In this document: positions 33,567-42,333 of the stretch, in pieces
Numbering within the stretch: position 1 is the first letter of the stretch
How the letters are laid out: the number at the start of each line of letters is the position of its first letter
Assembly: GCF_035599575.1 (NCBI RefSeq)
Contig: NZ_CP141179.1
Coordinates: forward strand, 2,046,001-2,110,000
Direction: 5' to 3'
Source: Roseovarius sp. Pro17
Lineage (GTDB): Bacteria; Pseudomonadota; Alphaproteobacteria; Rhodobacterales; Rhodobacteraceae
DNA: 64,000 nucleotides
Notes under the pieces: model-generated
Seen by the model: the letters and a program-made list of their open reading frames with translations, nothing else
Told to the model about the DNA's origin: nothing
Databases searched by the model: none
Position numbers and translations under genes: made by a program

Positions 33567-36113
33567 ATGTTTTATCCTTTTCTCGTTGCTGATCCTCGTT
33601 CCGGTCTGCAATATCGTCTGACTGATACCGGCCTTGCAGAGCTTTCGCTTGCGCCCATAGCGCCGGAATGGTTGCCGGGGCGGGCGATTATCGACGACCC
33701 GGATCCCGTCTGGAAAGACAGCGTTGCGAACGCACCGGTCGAGACGATCTCGGCAGTCAGTATGGCGTTGGAGGATCTGGTGCTAGCCACCAACGATCTC
33801 CATGTGCCCGTGGTAGATCCTTTGCAAGACAGCCGCGCGCGGCGGCATCTGGATGCACTGATCGGGCTGTGGCAAAGGCTGGGCGATGCGTTGCCCGAGG
33901 GGCTGGCCCCAGTGCGACATGTCCTGGAGCTTCCGCATGGTAAGTTCCTTGATCCGTTGCCGGTGGTCGAAGGATCGCTCGACTTGGCTGCACCTGCTGC
34001 GATGCATGCTCTGTATACGCGCCTGAAACAAGAGTTTGGCACAGTTCCTGCACCCGCCAGAGGTCTCGCCGCGCCGGTTGGGAGCAGAGTTCACGCCCTA
34101 CAGAGCGGCATTGCTGCGCCAGACATTACAGTCGGAAAAGCTGACAATAGCCTTGCCTTCTTTGGCTTGCGTGATCCGGCGGCCTGCGCGGATTTTGCGG
34201 CGGCGCGGGCCCGCGCACTGATTGAGGTCGGGGTCCCCGCTCGCGACATCGCGGTCATGGCCGGCAATAATCCAAGCCAGATCGCCCGTGCCTTTGCCGA
34301 GCAGGGCGTGCCGCTGTCCGGGCTTCCCGGCAGCCTGCCAGAGCGTGACATCATTGGCGAGACAGCCCTTCATCTGGCACTCGCCAAGCGCAAACCGACC
34401 CCGGCAATGGTGCTTGCAAGTCTTGCGTTATCACCTCTGATGCCTTGGTCCTCGCAATCCGGACGTGATCTGGCCGAAAGCCTGATCGGCGGCGATTTCC
34501 GGGGCGAGATACTGTCATCGACCCCTGCGCATAGGGAATTGTGGAAAGACATCCGGTCTTCGGCGGGGAGCCTGGCGCAGTTGCGTTTCTTGCTCGACCG
34601 TATCTGTGAAAGGATCAAACAAGGTCAGGACGTGCGCGCGCGCCTGCCCATTCCGCCCGGTGACGGTAGCCCGGATTGGGAGGCAATCCTGCGGGGCATT
34701 CAGATTGCACCGCCTCTCAGTGCTGATCCAGATCGCAATCTGGAGGGCGCTAGCATGTGGTCCGCGCAGGACAGTCCGTGGCGCCCCTGCCGACATCTGA
34801 TCGTGACGGATTTCACCGACGGCCTTTACCCGACGCGGGGGCGCGGCAATCCGATGTTTCTCGAAAGCGAGATCGCCGCAATCCGCGGATCTGTTGGATT
34901 GCAGCTGCGAGGCCGGGCCGAAGGGCTGGCTTATGGGCTCTCGTTATTTGATCAACAGCTTCAGGCGGTCTCTGAGACGGTGACATTCCTGACCCCTTGG
35001 CGGGATTTGTCCGGTGTGCGCCTGCAACCCTCGGCAGGGCTTTCGCTGGTTGCGCGCGCTATCGAGGGTGTCGAAGATGCTGCCGATTTGATCCTAGACC
35101 TGTCGCTCTTGCCACCCGCAGATTGGCCCGTCACGCACCATCACCTGCCACCGGTGCCGGAACCGCCCGATCTGCCAGATGCCCTGGCTTTCCCGGGGGT
35201 CGACTTGTTGGCCCTGCGCCAAAAAGATGACGGAACGATGAAACCTCAATCACCCTCGCGACTGGAGACGCTTTTGGTCAGCCCGCTCGCCTGGCTTCTG
35301 GGCGAAGTCGCAGCCAGCGATATGACTTGGTCGGCAGAAGAGCTGGATGTCATGGCCAAAGGAAACATCGCCCATGATGTGTTCGAGCACATATTCCTCA
35401 AGGACCAGCCCATTCCTGACGCCGCGGCCCTAACCGCCGCAGTACCCGACGCCTATGATCTCGCATTGACCCGCCATGCCGGGTTCCTGCGGAGCGCGTC
35501 ATGGGAAATGGAACGCAGCGGGCTGGAACGCGAGATTCTTCAGGCGGCCCTTCGCTGGCGCGAATATCTGTTGGCGCTTGGCGCGAAAATCATTGGCAAT
35601 GAAATCTGGCTGGCTGGCGAAGCGCATGGCATCAACCTGCACGGTAAAGCGGACGCGATCCTTGAATTGCCAGACGGATCGCTGTTGGTCGTTGACCACA
35701 AGAAGAGCGGCACATCGGCCAGACGCAAGCGGATGGAGGCGGGCTGGGATCTGCAAGCGGGGCTCTATCGCGACATGATCGCGCGTCCCGCACGGCGCGA
35801 CGGGGACGGGATGGATCCGTTGATCGGCCGTGACGTCGGGATCGCCTATCACCTGATGAATGACGGTGGTTTTCTGACCTCAGGTCTGCCCGTAGCCGAG
35901 GGTTCGCCCGCCCGCGATATGGGTGGTGCCATCAATGTGGCTGCGGTTGCCAAGCTGGCTGAGCGGTTGGCCGAGCTTGGTGCCGGGCGGGTCGTGCTCA
36001 ACACCTCTCTCGATGAGGGTTTCTTCAAGAAAGAGGCGGGGTTCACGCCCTATGCGCTGACCGATGGCACGGCGCTTGTCACCACATTCATCCGCCAGAT
36101 TGAGGAGGAATGA
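33567..36113 (+). CDS. AddB-like protein with C-terminal PD-(D/E)XK nuclease
   Basis: An 848-aa protein. The middle carries helicase-like but degenerate tracts typical of AddB (RHLIVTDFTDGLYPTRGRGN, then GRAEGLAYGLSLFDQQL). The C-terminus is a RecB-type nuclease: the GNIAHDVFEHIF helix, GKADAILELPDGSLLVVDHKK (D...DxK) and DLQAGLYRDM (Q..Y). No Walker A motif is evident at the N-terminus, and the four Fe-S cysteines of classical AddB are not seen. The stop overlaps the AddA-like gene start region. With that gene it forms an AddAB-like pair that could resect DNA ends. It is embedded in a defence-like operon, so it is probably not the housekeeping AddAB. Confidence 0.82.
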   Translation: MFYPFLVADPRSGLQYRLTDTGLAELSLAPIAPEWLPGRAIIDDPDPVWKDSVANAPVETISAVSMALEDLVLATNDLHVPVVDPLQDSRARRHLDALIGLWQRLGDALPEGLAPVRHVLELPHGKFLDPLPVVEGSLDLAAPAAMHALYTRLKQEFGTVPAPARGLAAPVGSRVHALQSGIAAPDITVGKADNSLAFFGLRDPAACADFAAARARALIEVGVPARDIAVMAGNNPSQIARAFAEQGVPLSGLPGSLPERDIIGETALHLALAKRKPTPAMVLASLALSPLMPWSSQSGRDLAESLIGGDFRGEILSSTPAHRELWKDIRSSAGSLAQLRFLLDRICERIKQGQDVRARLPIPPGDGSPDWEAILRGIQIAPPLSADPDRNLEGASMWSAQDSPWRPCRHLIVTDFTDGLYPTRGRGNPMFLESEIAAIRGSVGLQLRGRAEGLAYGLSLFDQQLQAVSETVTFLTPWRDLSGVRLQPSAGLSLVARAIEGVEDAADLILDLSLLPPADWPVTHHHLPPVPEPPDLPDALAFPGVDLLALRQKDDGTMKPQSPSRLETLLVSPLAWLLGEVAASDMTWSAEELDVMAKGNIAHDVFEHIFLKDQPIPDAAALTAAVPDAYDLALTRHAGFLRSASWEMERSGLEREILQAALRWREYLLALGAKIIGNEIWLAGEAHGINLHGKADAILELPDGSLLVVDHKKSGTSARRKRMEAGWDLQAGLYRDMIARPARRDGDGMDPLIGRDVGIAYHLMNDGGFLTSGLPVAEGSPARDMGGAINVAAVAKLAERLAELGAGRVVLNTSLDEGFFKKEAGFTPYALTDGTALVTTFIRQIEEE

Positions 36114-36115
36114 TC

Positions 36116-39100
36116 ATGGGCGAATTCGATTCAGACTGGGGATTGGTGATTGTGCCGGCAGGCGCGGGCGCGGGAAAAACCCATCGTATCAAGACGCAGC
36201 TTTCCGACTGGGTCAAACGCAAGGTCGTGCGCTCCGAGCGCATCCTCGCCGTGACCTTTACTGAAGCGGCCGCAGGCGAATTGCGTGAACGCATCCGGGC
36301 CGGACTTCTGGCAGACGGGCTGGTGGCCGAGGCCATGGCGGTCGAGCGTGCCTATGTCTCTACCATCCATGGGCTGGGCCTGCGGCTTTTGACGGAACAT
36401 GCGCTGGCGGCGGGCGCGTCCTTGCAACCGCGCCATCTTGGCGATGCCGAGCGCGACCTGCTGATCCGACAGGCACTGGCACATGCCAGATCGCTGGACC
36501 CGATCAAGGCCGAGCCCGAGCGCTTCGGCTATCAGGCCAACTGGCAAAAGGGCGAAACGGTCGAGGACTCATTGCGCGGCCGGGTGCTGTCGATGATCGA
36601 CCTCTTGCGCGGGTTGGGTGACAAGGGCCGCGATCCCGGCCTTATTGCACCGGCGTTGACGCGCCTCGATACGATCTATGGCGAGGTGCTGACAGATCCC
36701 GCCGCTGCCCGTGACGCGCTGGTGTTTGCGGTTCGGGCCATGCTTGCGAGTTTTCCCGAGGGCGGCATGGCCTCCGTGACGGCCAAAGGTCCGCGCGAAA
36801 CACTGGAAAAGAACGTCGCGCTCCTTCGTCGCGTTGAACGGGAACCCACGCTGCTGGATCAGGACTGGGGAGTTTGGCAATCCCTGCGCAGCCTCTTCAT
36901 CTCAAACAGCCGCACGAAGACACCGGATGGCTATGATGCGCTTGCCGAGGCAATCATGCAGGCCGCCGATGCGCTGCCCACCCATCCCGGGCCTTTGGCC
37001 GATGCGAAGCTGCATCTTCGCTGTCTGATTGCTTGCGCACAGGAAGTGATGGAGGCTTATGAGACGCGCAAGAAGGCGCTTGGCTTGATCGATTTTGCCG
37101 ACATGATCGCAGGGGCTGAACGTCTGTTGCGCACAGATCCGGCGGTGCGACAAGCTGTGCTCGACGAAGTCGACTGTGTCATTATCGACGAATTCCAGGA
37201 TACGAACCCCGTGCAGTTCGCGTTGCTCTGGCAACTCGGCGCGAAGGCACCGCGCACCCTGCTTGTGGGTGATGTGAAACAGTCGATCATGGGCTTTCAG
37301 GGCGCCGATGCGCGTCTGTCGCAGGCCCTTGCGGCGGCCAATCCAAAAGCGACGCAGCCCCTTGACCGCAATTGGCGCTCGACGCCAGCAGTCATGGAAT
37401 TCATCAATGCCGTGGGAGCGGGGCTGTTCGGCGTGGGCTACAACCCGCTGGCCCCGACCCGTGACCCCGTGGCCGGACCAGCACTGGAGGTACTGAATGT
37501 CGCGAAGGGTCGCGGGGTCAGGAACTTCTCGAAACCCCAGGAGCACATCGCCGAGCGCATCGCCAGCATCTTGAAGACAGGCGAGTTAATTACTGATCGG
37601 CATACGAAAGCCGCCAGGAGCGCGCGTCCCTCGGACGTAGCGCTTTTGGTCTGCCGCCACGCCACCGCCGCTCGCTACGCGGAGGAGTTGCGTGCGCGCG
37701 GTGTGCCTGTCCGCATCGCTGAAGATGGCTGGGCGGCAAGCCCTGTTGTGCAGGCGGCCCGCGCTGCGCTGAGCTATGCCGCGAATCCCTCCGATATTCA
37801 CTCTGGGCTTTTGCTGCGTACGCTCGGACCGGATCCGCTGAGCCTTCAAGCTGCGATGGCAGCGCAGATCGACGGGCAGTTGGCAGATGATCCGGTTCTC
37901 ATGCGCTTGGCGGCCCTGTCTGATAGGCTCGCTCGCCAGCCAGTCTCGACCGCGCTGGACGTGGTCCTAGACGCTGCCAGTCTGCGCATTTGGGCCGCCC
38001 GCCTGCCCGACGCGGCGGCGGCGCGCGCAGACCTACTGCGGCTTGAAGCCGAGGCAAGCGACTTTGAAGCCGCGCACCGCGACCTCAAAGCCGCCTCCGG
38101 TTTCCACGGTGAAACAGCCAAAGTCTTTCTCGGCTGGCTCGATGCGCGTGCGGCTGACCGCGATTTTGATCGCCGTCCTGATCCCTCTGGCAACAGCGCA
38201 GAAGCGGTGGAGATCGTTACCTGGCACGCCTCCAAGGGTCGGGAGTGGCTGATCACCGTGGTCGCCGAATTTGATCTTGGTATTGAGGAATGGCCCGGCA
38301 GCACCGCGACCAGGTTCGATGCGCTGGACAAGATTGACGACATGGCGGCGGTGCTGGCCTCTGCCGCTCTCATCCATACGCCCGGCTTTGCAGCACCCGA
38401 GTCTGGCCGGCGCTTTATCGAGGATCGCCGCGAGGCCTTCGTGGCCAATGCGAAAAACCTGCTCTATGTGGCCTTGACCCGCGCCCGCGATCGGCTGGTG
38501 CTGGAATGGCCGGGATTTCTAAAGGAGCGTGAGGAGGACGCGCCGGAAGCGACGTGTCTGTTCCATGTGTTCGACGATACCTGTGCGCCGCGGATTGGGG
38601 ACGGGAAGCTGCGGATTGGCGGAGTGGATTGCCCAGCGGTAATCACACAACTGTCGGAACAGGCGAATTTCACTGAGTTTCAGACGGAGGTGGGGAGAGA
38701 GACGCCTCGGTTCGGCGGCGCCATGCCCTTGCCCAGTACGCCGACTTCGCCGTGGCGGTTGCAGCCTTCACAGGCCGCAACCGCCGAGCCAATACCAGGA
38801 TCTCGCGGGATCAATCTCGGCGCACCTTGGCCCAGCACCATCAACACTGCTGCCCGCGGCACCGCGCTGCATCTTGCCATACGCACTTACCTAACACGAT
38901 CCGACCTGATCGCAGCCTTGCCTGCGGCCACAGGACTGGATGAGGCTACCCTGGCGCTGGTGGCCGAGCGGGCGAAGGCGCTGAAAACCTGGCTGTCAGC
39001 CGACGGGTACACTGATTTGCAATGTGAGATCCCTATGCTGGGACACACCTCAGAGGGGGCCGAGATCGCCGGCATGATCGACCTGCTGGCAATCGGGCCG

Positions 39101-39316
39101 AAAGGATGCATGTTGATCGACCATAAATCTGGCGGCGTGGGTTCGGGTCTTGGCCACTATTGGCTACAACTTTCGGCCTATGCCGAATTGGTCCGCGACG
39201 TATTCCCGTCATATAAATTGAATGGTACGGGAGTGCTTTGGGTCGATCATGGGCGGCTTGACGTTGTCGACATGGCCTCTGCCCGAACCCACGCACCTAA
39301 AGGCGATGCGCTTTGA
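36116..39316 (+). CDS. AddA-like UvrD helicase-nuclease
   Basis: A 1066-aa superfamily 1 helicase with a C-terminal nuclease. Helicase motifs: Ia-type Walker A PAGAGAGKTHRI, TFTEAAAGELRERI, Walker B VIIDEFQDTNP, motif III LLVGDVKQSIMGFQGAD, motif IV RNWRSTPAVM, motif V VEIVTWHASKGREW and motif VI LLYVALTRARDRL. The C-terminus has RGTALHLAIRTYL and GMIDLLAIGPKGCMLIDHK (D...DxK), then WLQLSAYAEL. It would unwind and degrade double-strand ends together with the AddB-like partner. ATG 36116 lies 7 bases after aggagg; ATG 36110 is too close to it. Confidence 0.88.
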   Translation: MGEFDSDWGLVIVPAGAGAGKTHRIKTQLSDWVKRKVVRSERILAVTFTEAAAGELRERIRAGLLADGLVAEAMAVERAYVSTIHGLGLRLLTEHALAAGASLQPRHLGDAERDLLIRQALAHARSLDPIKAEPERFGYQANWQKGETVEDSLRGRVLSMIDLLRGLGDKGRDPGLIAPALTRLDTIYGEVLTDPAAARDALVFAVRAMLASFPEGGMASVTAKGPRETLEKNVALLRRVEREPTLLDQDWGVWQSLRSLFISNSRTKTPDGYDALAEAIMQAADALPTHPGPLADAKLHLRCLIACAQEVMEAYETRKKALGLIDFADMIAGAERLLRTDPAVRQAVLDEVDCVIIDEFQDTNPVQFALLWQLGAKAPRTLLVGDVKQSIMGFQGADARLSQALAAANPKATQPLDRNWRSTPAVMEFINAVGAGLFGVGYNPLAPTRDPVAGPALEVLNVAKGRGVRNFSKPQEHIAERIASILKTGELITDRHTKAARSARPSDVALLVCRHATAARYAEELRARGVPVRIAEDGWAASPVVQAARAALSYAANPSDIHSGLLLRTLGPDPLSLQAAMAAQIDGQLADDPVLMRLAALSDRLARQPVSTALDVVLDAASLRIWAARLPDAAAARADLLRLEAEASDFEAAHRDLKAASGFHGETAKVFLGWLDARAADRDFDRRPDPSGNSAEAVEIVTWHASKGREWLITVVAEFDLGIEEWPGSTATRFDALDKIDDMAAVLASAALIHTPGFAAPESGRRFIEDRREAFVANAKNLLYVALTRARDRLVLEWPGFLKEREEDAPEATCLFHVFDDTCAPRIGDGKLRIGGVDCPAVITQLSEQANFTEFQTEVGRETPRFGGAMPLPSTPTSPWRLQPSQAATAEPIPGSRGINLGAPWPSTINTAARGTALHLAIRTYLTRSDLIAALPAATGLDEATLALVAERAKALKTWLSADGYTDLQCEIPMLGHTSEGAEIAGMIDLLAIGPKGCMLIDHKSGGVGSGLGHYWLQLSAYAELVRDVFPSYKLNGTGVLWVDHGRLDVVDMASARTHAPKGDAL

Positions 39317-40533
39317 TGTCTTTGGGAATACTGGCACCTGACACCATCATCTCGCAGCGCAGGCAACAGAACCTAGGCCTTGCCAGCGCCGTACGGCATT
39401 TCAACGACCGTTCAGTTCCGGGCTTGGGCGGGATGTGGTTTCCGATGCCGATCCTTTGGTCCGTTTTAGCGGTCTCCATCGCCGAGGAGTTGCGCGTGCC
39501 GGCCTTGCCAGTCGGTAACGCCATCGAAGCGTTGATGATGCGCAAAGCAATGAAGGGTCCGGCGGACCGTCGGGTGCGCGGTGCGCGCAAGATGCAAGGT
39601 CTGGAAGACTGGAAGTTCAAGAACCTGAAACGACGCGGCACCTATGTGGTTCAACCAATCCGCATGGCTATGGTTCAACCGCTTGTCGCGCTTGGTTTTG
39701 TGCGGGGCAGCCGCTATGGTTCCTTCACCATCGACACCGCTGGTGCGCAAATGCTGAACCTACCGGTGATGGCAAACTACCGCCGTGTGCTGGGCGCCTG
39801 GGCGCATGAGAGAACGTCCCATGGTTTAAGCAAGGTTATTGAAGAACTGTCACCCACTGCTCCCGTGCCGCACGACGTGGGCAAGCTGATCTTGGCCCGC
39901 CTCATCGGAGGTGACGACCAGTCGGCGTCGCGTCGCCGGGCCCTGGTCGAACTTGGAACCGGACCCAGTGCAAGTCAGCTTGATGCTGCGGAACCGCTCA
40001 GCGGGATAGCCCCTGACCACTGGACGGACCTGCGCGCGGGCGCAGCTTTCATGGATTTGCGCAATGCCGCGCTCGCGGTGTTGTATCGGTTGGAACACTG
40101 TCTGCTTGAGCTTCGCGATGCCACTAAACCGGCTGTTCTGTCCGTCGACGAGGCCAGTAAAGTGGTGGGCGAGACCCTCGCGGCGCTTCGCCAATGCGGC
40201 CGCCAGCAGGGCGACAGAATTGACGCCCAACCAGAGGAGAAACGAGAGAAGACTAGCCAGAATTTCCTATCGGAGGTCAAGGACTTGCCTGTCCCGCAGC
40301 TTCTTCAGAGGCTGGCCGAGCGCGAGGGGACGGTGGTCCGCTGGCGAAACGGTCGTATCGGCCTGGGGCCAGCAGCCGGTGAGGTGTCTCCCAGCGATGA
40401 AAGCGAATCCTTTCAAGATGAAAAATTCGCGCCGCAGTTGTTCCGGCTTTACAACCTTCATTGCCTTGCGACCGAACTTAACGGCGGCATGAACCCGGGA
40501 TGTCGGGATGCAGCAGACAAAGAACCGACATAA
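39316..40533 (+). CDS. Uncharacterised protein of the nuclease-helicase operon
   Basis: A 405-aa soluble protein I do not recognise. Its ATG overlaps the TGA of the helicase-nuclease, and its TAA overlaps the ATG of the PLD nuclease, so it is clearly an operon member. The N-terminus (QRRQQNLGLASAVRHFNDRS) recalls proteins that accompany PLD/helicase defence genes, but this is a weak impression. A basic tract (RRVRGARKMQGLEDWKFKNL) and a middle resembling a winged helix (VQPLVALGFVRGSRYGSFTI) suggest nucleic-acid contact. No catalytic motif is visible. It may be the specificity or adaptor subunit of the system. Confidence 0.75.
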   Translation: MSLGILAPDTIISQRRQQNLGLASAVRHFNDRSVPGLGGMWFPMPILWSVLAVSIAEELRVPALPVGNAIEALMMRKAMKGPADRRVRGARKMQGLEDWKFKNLKRRGTYVVQPIRMAMVQPLVALGFVRGSRYGSFTIDTAGAQMLNLPVMANYRRVLGAWAHERTSHGLSKVIEELSPTAPVPHDVGKLILARLIGGDDQSASRRRALVELGTGPSASQLDAAEPLSGIAPDHWTDLRAGAAFMDLRNAALAVLYRLEHCLLELRDATKPAVLSVDEASKVVGETLAALRQCGRQQGDRIDAQPEEKREKTSQNFLSEVKDLPVPQLLQRLAEREGTVVRWRNGRIGLGPAAGEVSPSDESESFQDEKFAPQLFRLYNLHCLATELNGGMNPGCRDAADKEPT

Positions 40534-42332
40534 TGAACACGACGCTTATCACCCTCTTCATGCCGCCTGAGAAATGTTTTGGAGATTTCGGTTTCGTCTG
40601 CGGATTTACGGCAACGCCTCAGGTGATGGGGCAGATCCGGCGCAGTTTTGCGGGTGAAATGGCGCGCCCGGCACTTGCCGCATTCATCCACCCTACAATC
40701 AATCCAATTTCCGATATACCGGGCCTGGCCTGGATGTGGATGCGGCTTCAGCATCGGGGCTACAACCTGCTTCACGCCAAGGTTGCCCTGCTGGGATTTC
40801 GCAAGCGCGACGAGGACGGATATGTCATCCGGCTTGCGGTCAGCACCGGAAACTGGACGCAAGACCCGCTGACGGACAGCATCGACTTGTTCTGGTCCAT
40901 TGACCTCAATACTGACACGCCCGTCGATCAGGACATCGCAGATATTCAGGCCGCGTGGGATATGTTCGACTGGCTACGCAATCGTGGGGATTGCACGCTG
41001 ATTGAACGCAAATATGACGGCGCATTGCCCTATGCGCGGCTGGAGGCCGAGATCAGGACCCTTCCGGCCTCCACATTGCAACCCCGCTTTATCGACAGCC
41101 GCTCTCAGGCGTTGCTCCCACAGGTTGTCAAGCGGCTGGGATTGCGAAAAAGGGCAGATCGCCTCATCCTCGGCTCCGGCTATTTCGAAGCCGAAGGCGA
41201 TGGTAGCGCGGGAGTGCCTGAAAGACTCCGCGAGACGCTGGTGGCGGAAAAGCTCTTGAAAAAATCGGCGACTCTGGATCTGTTTCTCAATCCGCTGTCC
41301 TGTCAGGGTCTGGCCGTGCGGGCCCCCGCCCTGACCGACGCGGGGTGGAACCTGCGGCGCCCAACCTCTGCTTTGCACGGCGAAGACGGGCGGCTCCATG
41401 CCAAGTTTGTTCTGCTGGCCTCGGGTCAGGATGAGGCCGTAGGGCGCGTTTACATAGGGTCGGGTAATCTTAGCCGCAATGGATTTGAAACGGCCGCAAA
41501 CGCGGGCGGAAATCTTGAGGCGGGTGTTGTCATCGATCTTCCCAAGGGCTTAAAATGGCGCATTCTAAAGAACAGCAAGGGTGGCCTTGCGGCCCTGTTG
41601 CCAATCCAGTTCAACGACACCGTGACACTATCGGCGCTACAGTCCGGCAGTGGGTTTGTGCCCCCTGAAGTGCCTGCATCGCTTCCGCCGGTGTCATGGT
41701 TAATCTGGCAGGACGGCGAGCTTTCTGCGCCCGGGGGGATTATTCTTGATGTTGCAGGCCCGGATGGGACATCTGTCCCGACCCCCTGCGCATGGCCTGC
41801 GCCTGCTCCCACCATTGTCACCATATCACACGGTGACTGGCGCCTTCCGGTCATCGCCGAGGGCGTGCTCGTCGTGCCACGGCCAACCGAAATGACCGTG
41901 GAAGATGTCCTGGCTGGGCTTGGGTCGTTCCCCGAACCCATGGATGCGGATCATTCCGATGACGGACCCGAAGGCGGCGAGCCGTTGGTTGAGGCATCTG
42001 ACCCAACGGAACTCCCGCCCGCCACATACGCCATTCGCCGGATGATGGGCCTGCTGGTCCGGCTTGGCGAAACCCAAGCAAATATCCAATCCAGAGACTG
42101 GCCGCGATGGTGCCGCGAGCTGCGCAATAACCTTTGCGCGATCTGCCCACAAGAACAGCCGATGATAGAATTTTTTCGAAATGCATTGGCAAATCCTTTG
42201 CCGGTATTGGTGGACCCGCGCATGTGCCCCGCCGGGGCTGACCTGAACCTGCTGGAGCAATCGTTGAAGGCCGTCGCGCAGGAATGGGAACTGGATGAAA
42301 CTCCGTCGCTTTGGGCCGAAGAGGACATTTGA
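40533..42332 (+). CDS. Phospholipase D-like (HKD) nuclease with two catalytic motifs
   Basis: A 599-aa protein with two HKD half-sites. The first is LLHAKVALLGF followed by VSTGNWTQ, and the second is RLHAKFVLLAS followed by YIGSGNLSRNG. PLD-family nucleases use the paired His residues to cleave phosphodiester bonds. The C-terminal 200 residues (SWLIWQDGELSAPGG, then an acidic linker and a helical end) are unassigned. The start overlaps the previous stop (taATG), and the SNF2 gene starts two bases after its stop. Such PLD plus helicase pairs occur in DISARM and in other defence loci. It is probably the effector or processing nuclease here. Confidence 0.85.
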   Translation: MNTTLITLFMPPEKCFGDFGFVCGFTATPQVMGQIRRSFAGEMARPALAAFIHPTINPISDIPGLAWMWMRLQHRGYNLLHAKVALLGFRKRDEDGYVIRLAVSTGNWTQDPLTDSIDLFWSIDLNTDTPVDQDIADIQAAWDMFDWLRNRGDCTLIERKYDGALPYARLEAEIRTLPASTLQPRFIDSRSQALLPQVVKRLGLRKRADRLILGSGYFEAEGDGSAGVPERLRETLVAEKLLKKSATLDLFLNPLSCQGLAVRAPALTDAGWNLRRPTSALHGEDGRLHAKFVLLASGQDEAVGRVYIGSGNLSRNGFETAANAGGNLEAGVVIDLPKGLKWRILKNSKGGLAALLPIQFNDTVTLSALQSGSGFVPPEVPASLPPVSWLIWQDGELSAPGGIILDVAGPDGTSVPTPCAWPAPAPTIVTISHGDWRLPVIAEGVLVVPRPTEMTVEDVLAGLGSFPEPMDADHSDDGPEGGEPLVEASDPTELPPATYAIRRMMGLLVRLGETQANIQSRDWPRWCRELRNNLCAICPQEQPMIEFFRNALANPLPVLVDPRMCPAGADLNLLEQSLKAVAQEWELDETPSLWAEEDI

Positions 42333-42333
42333 A

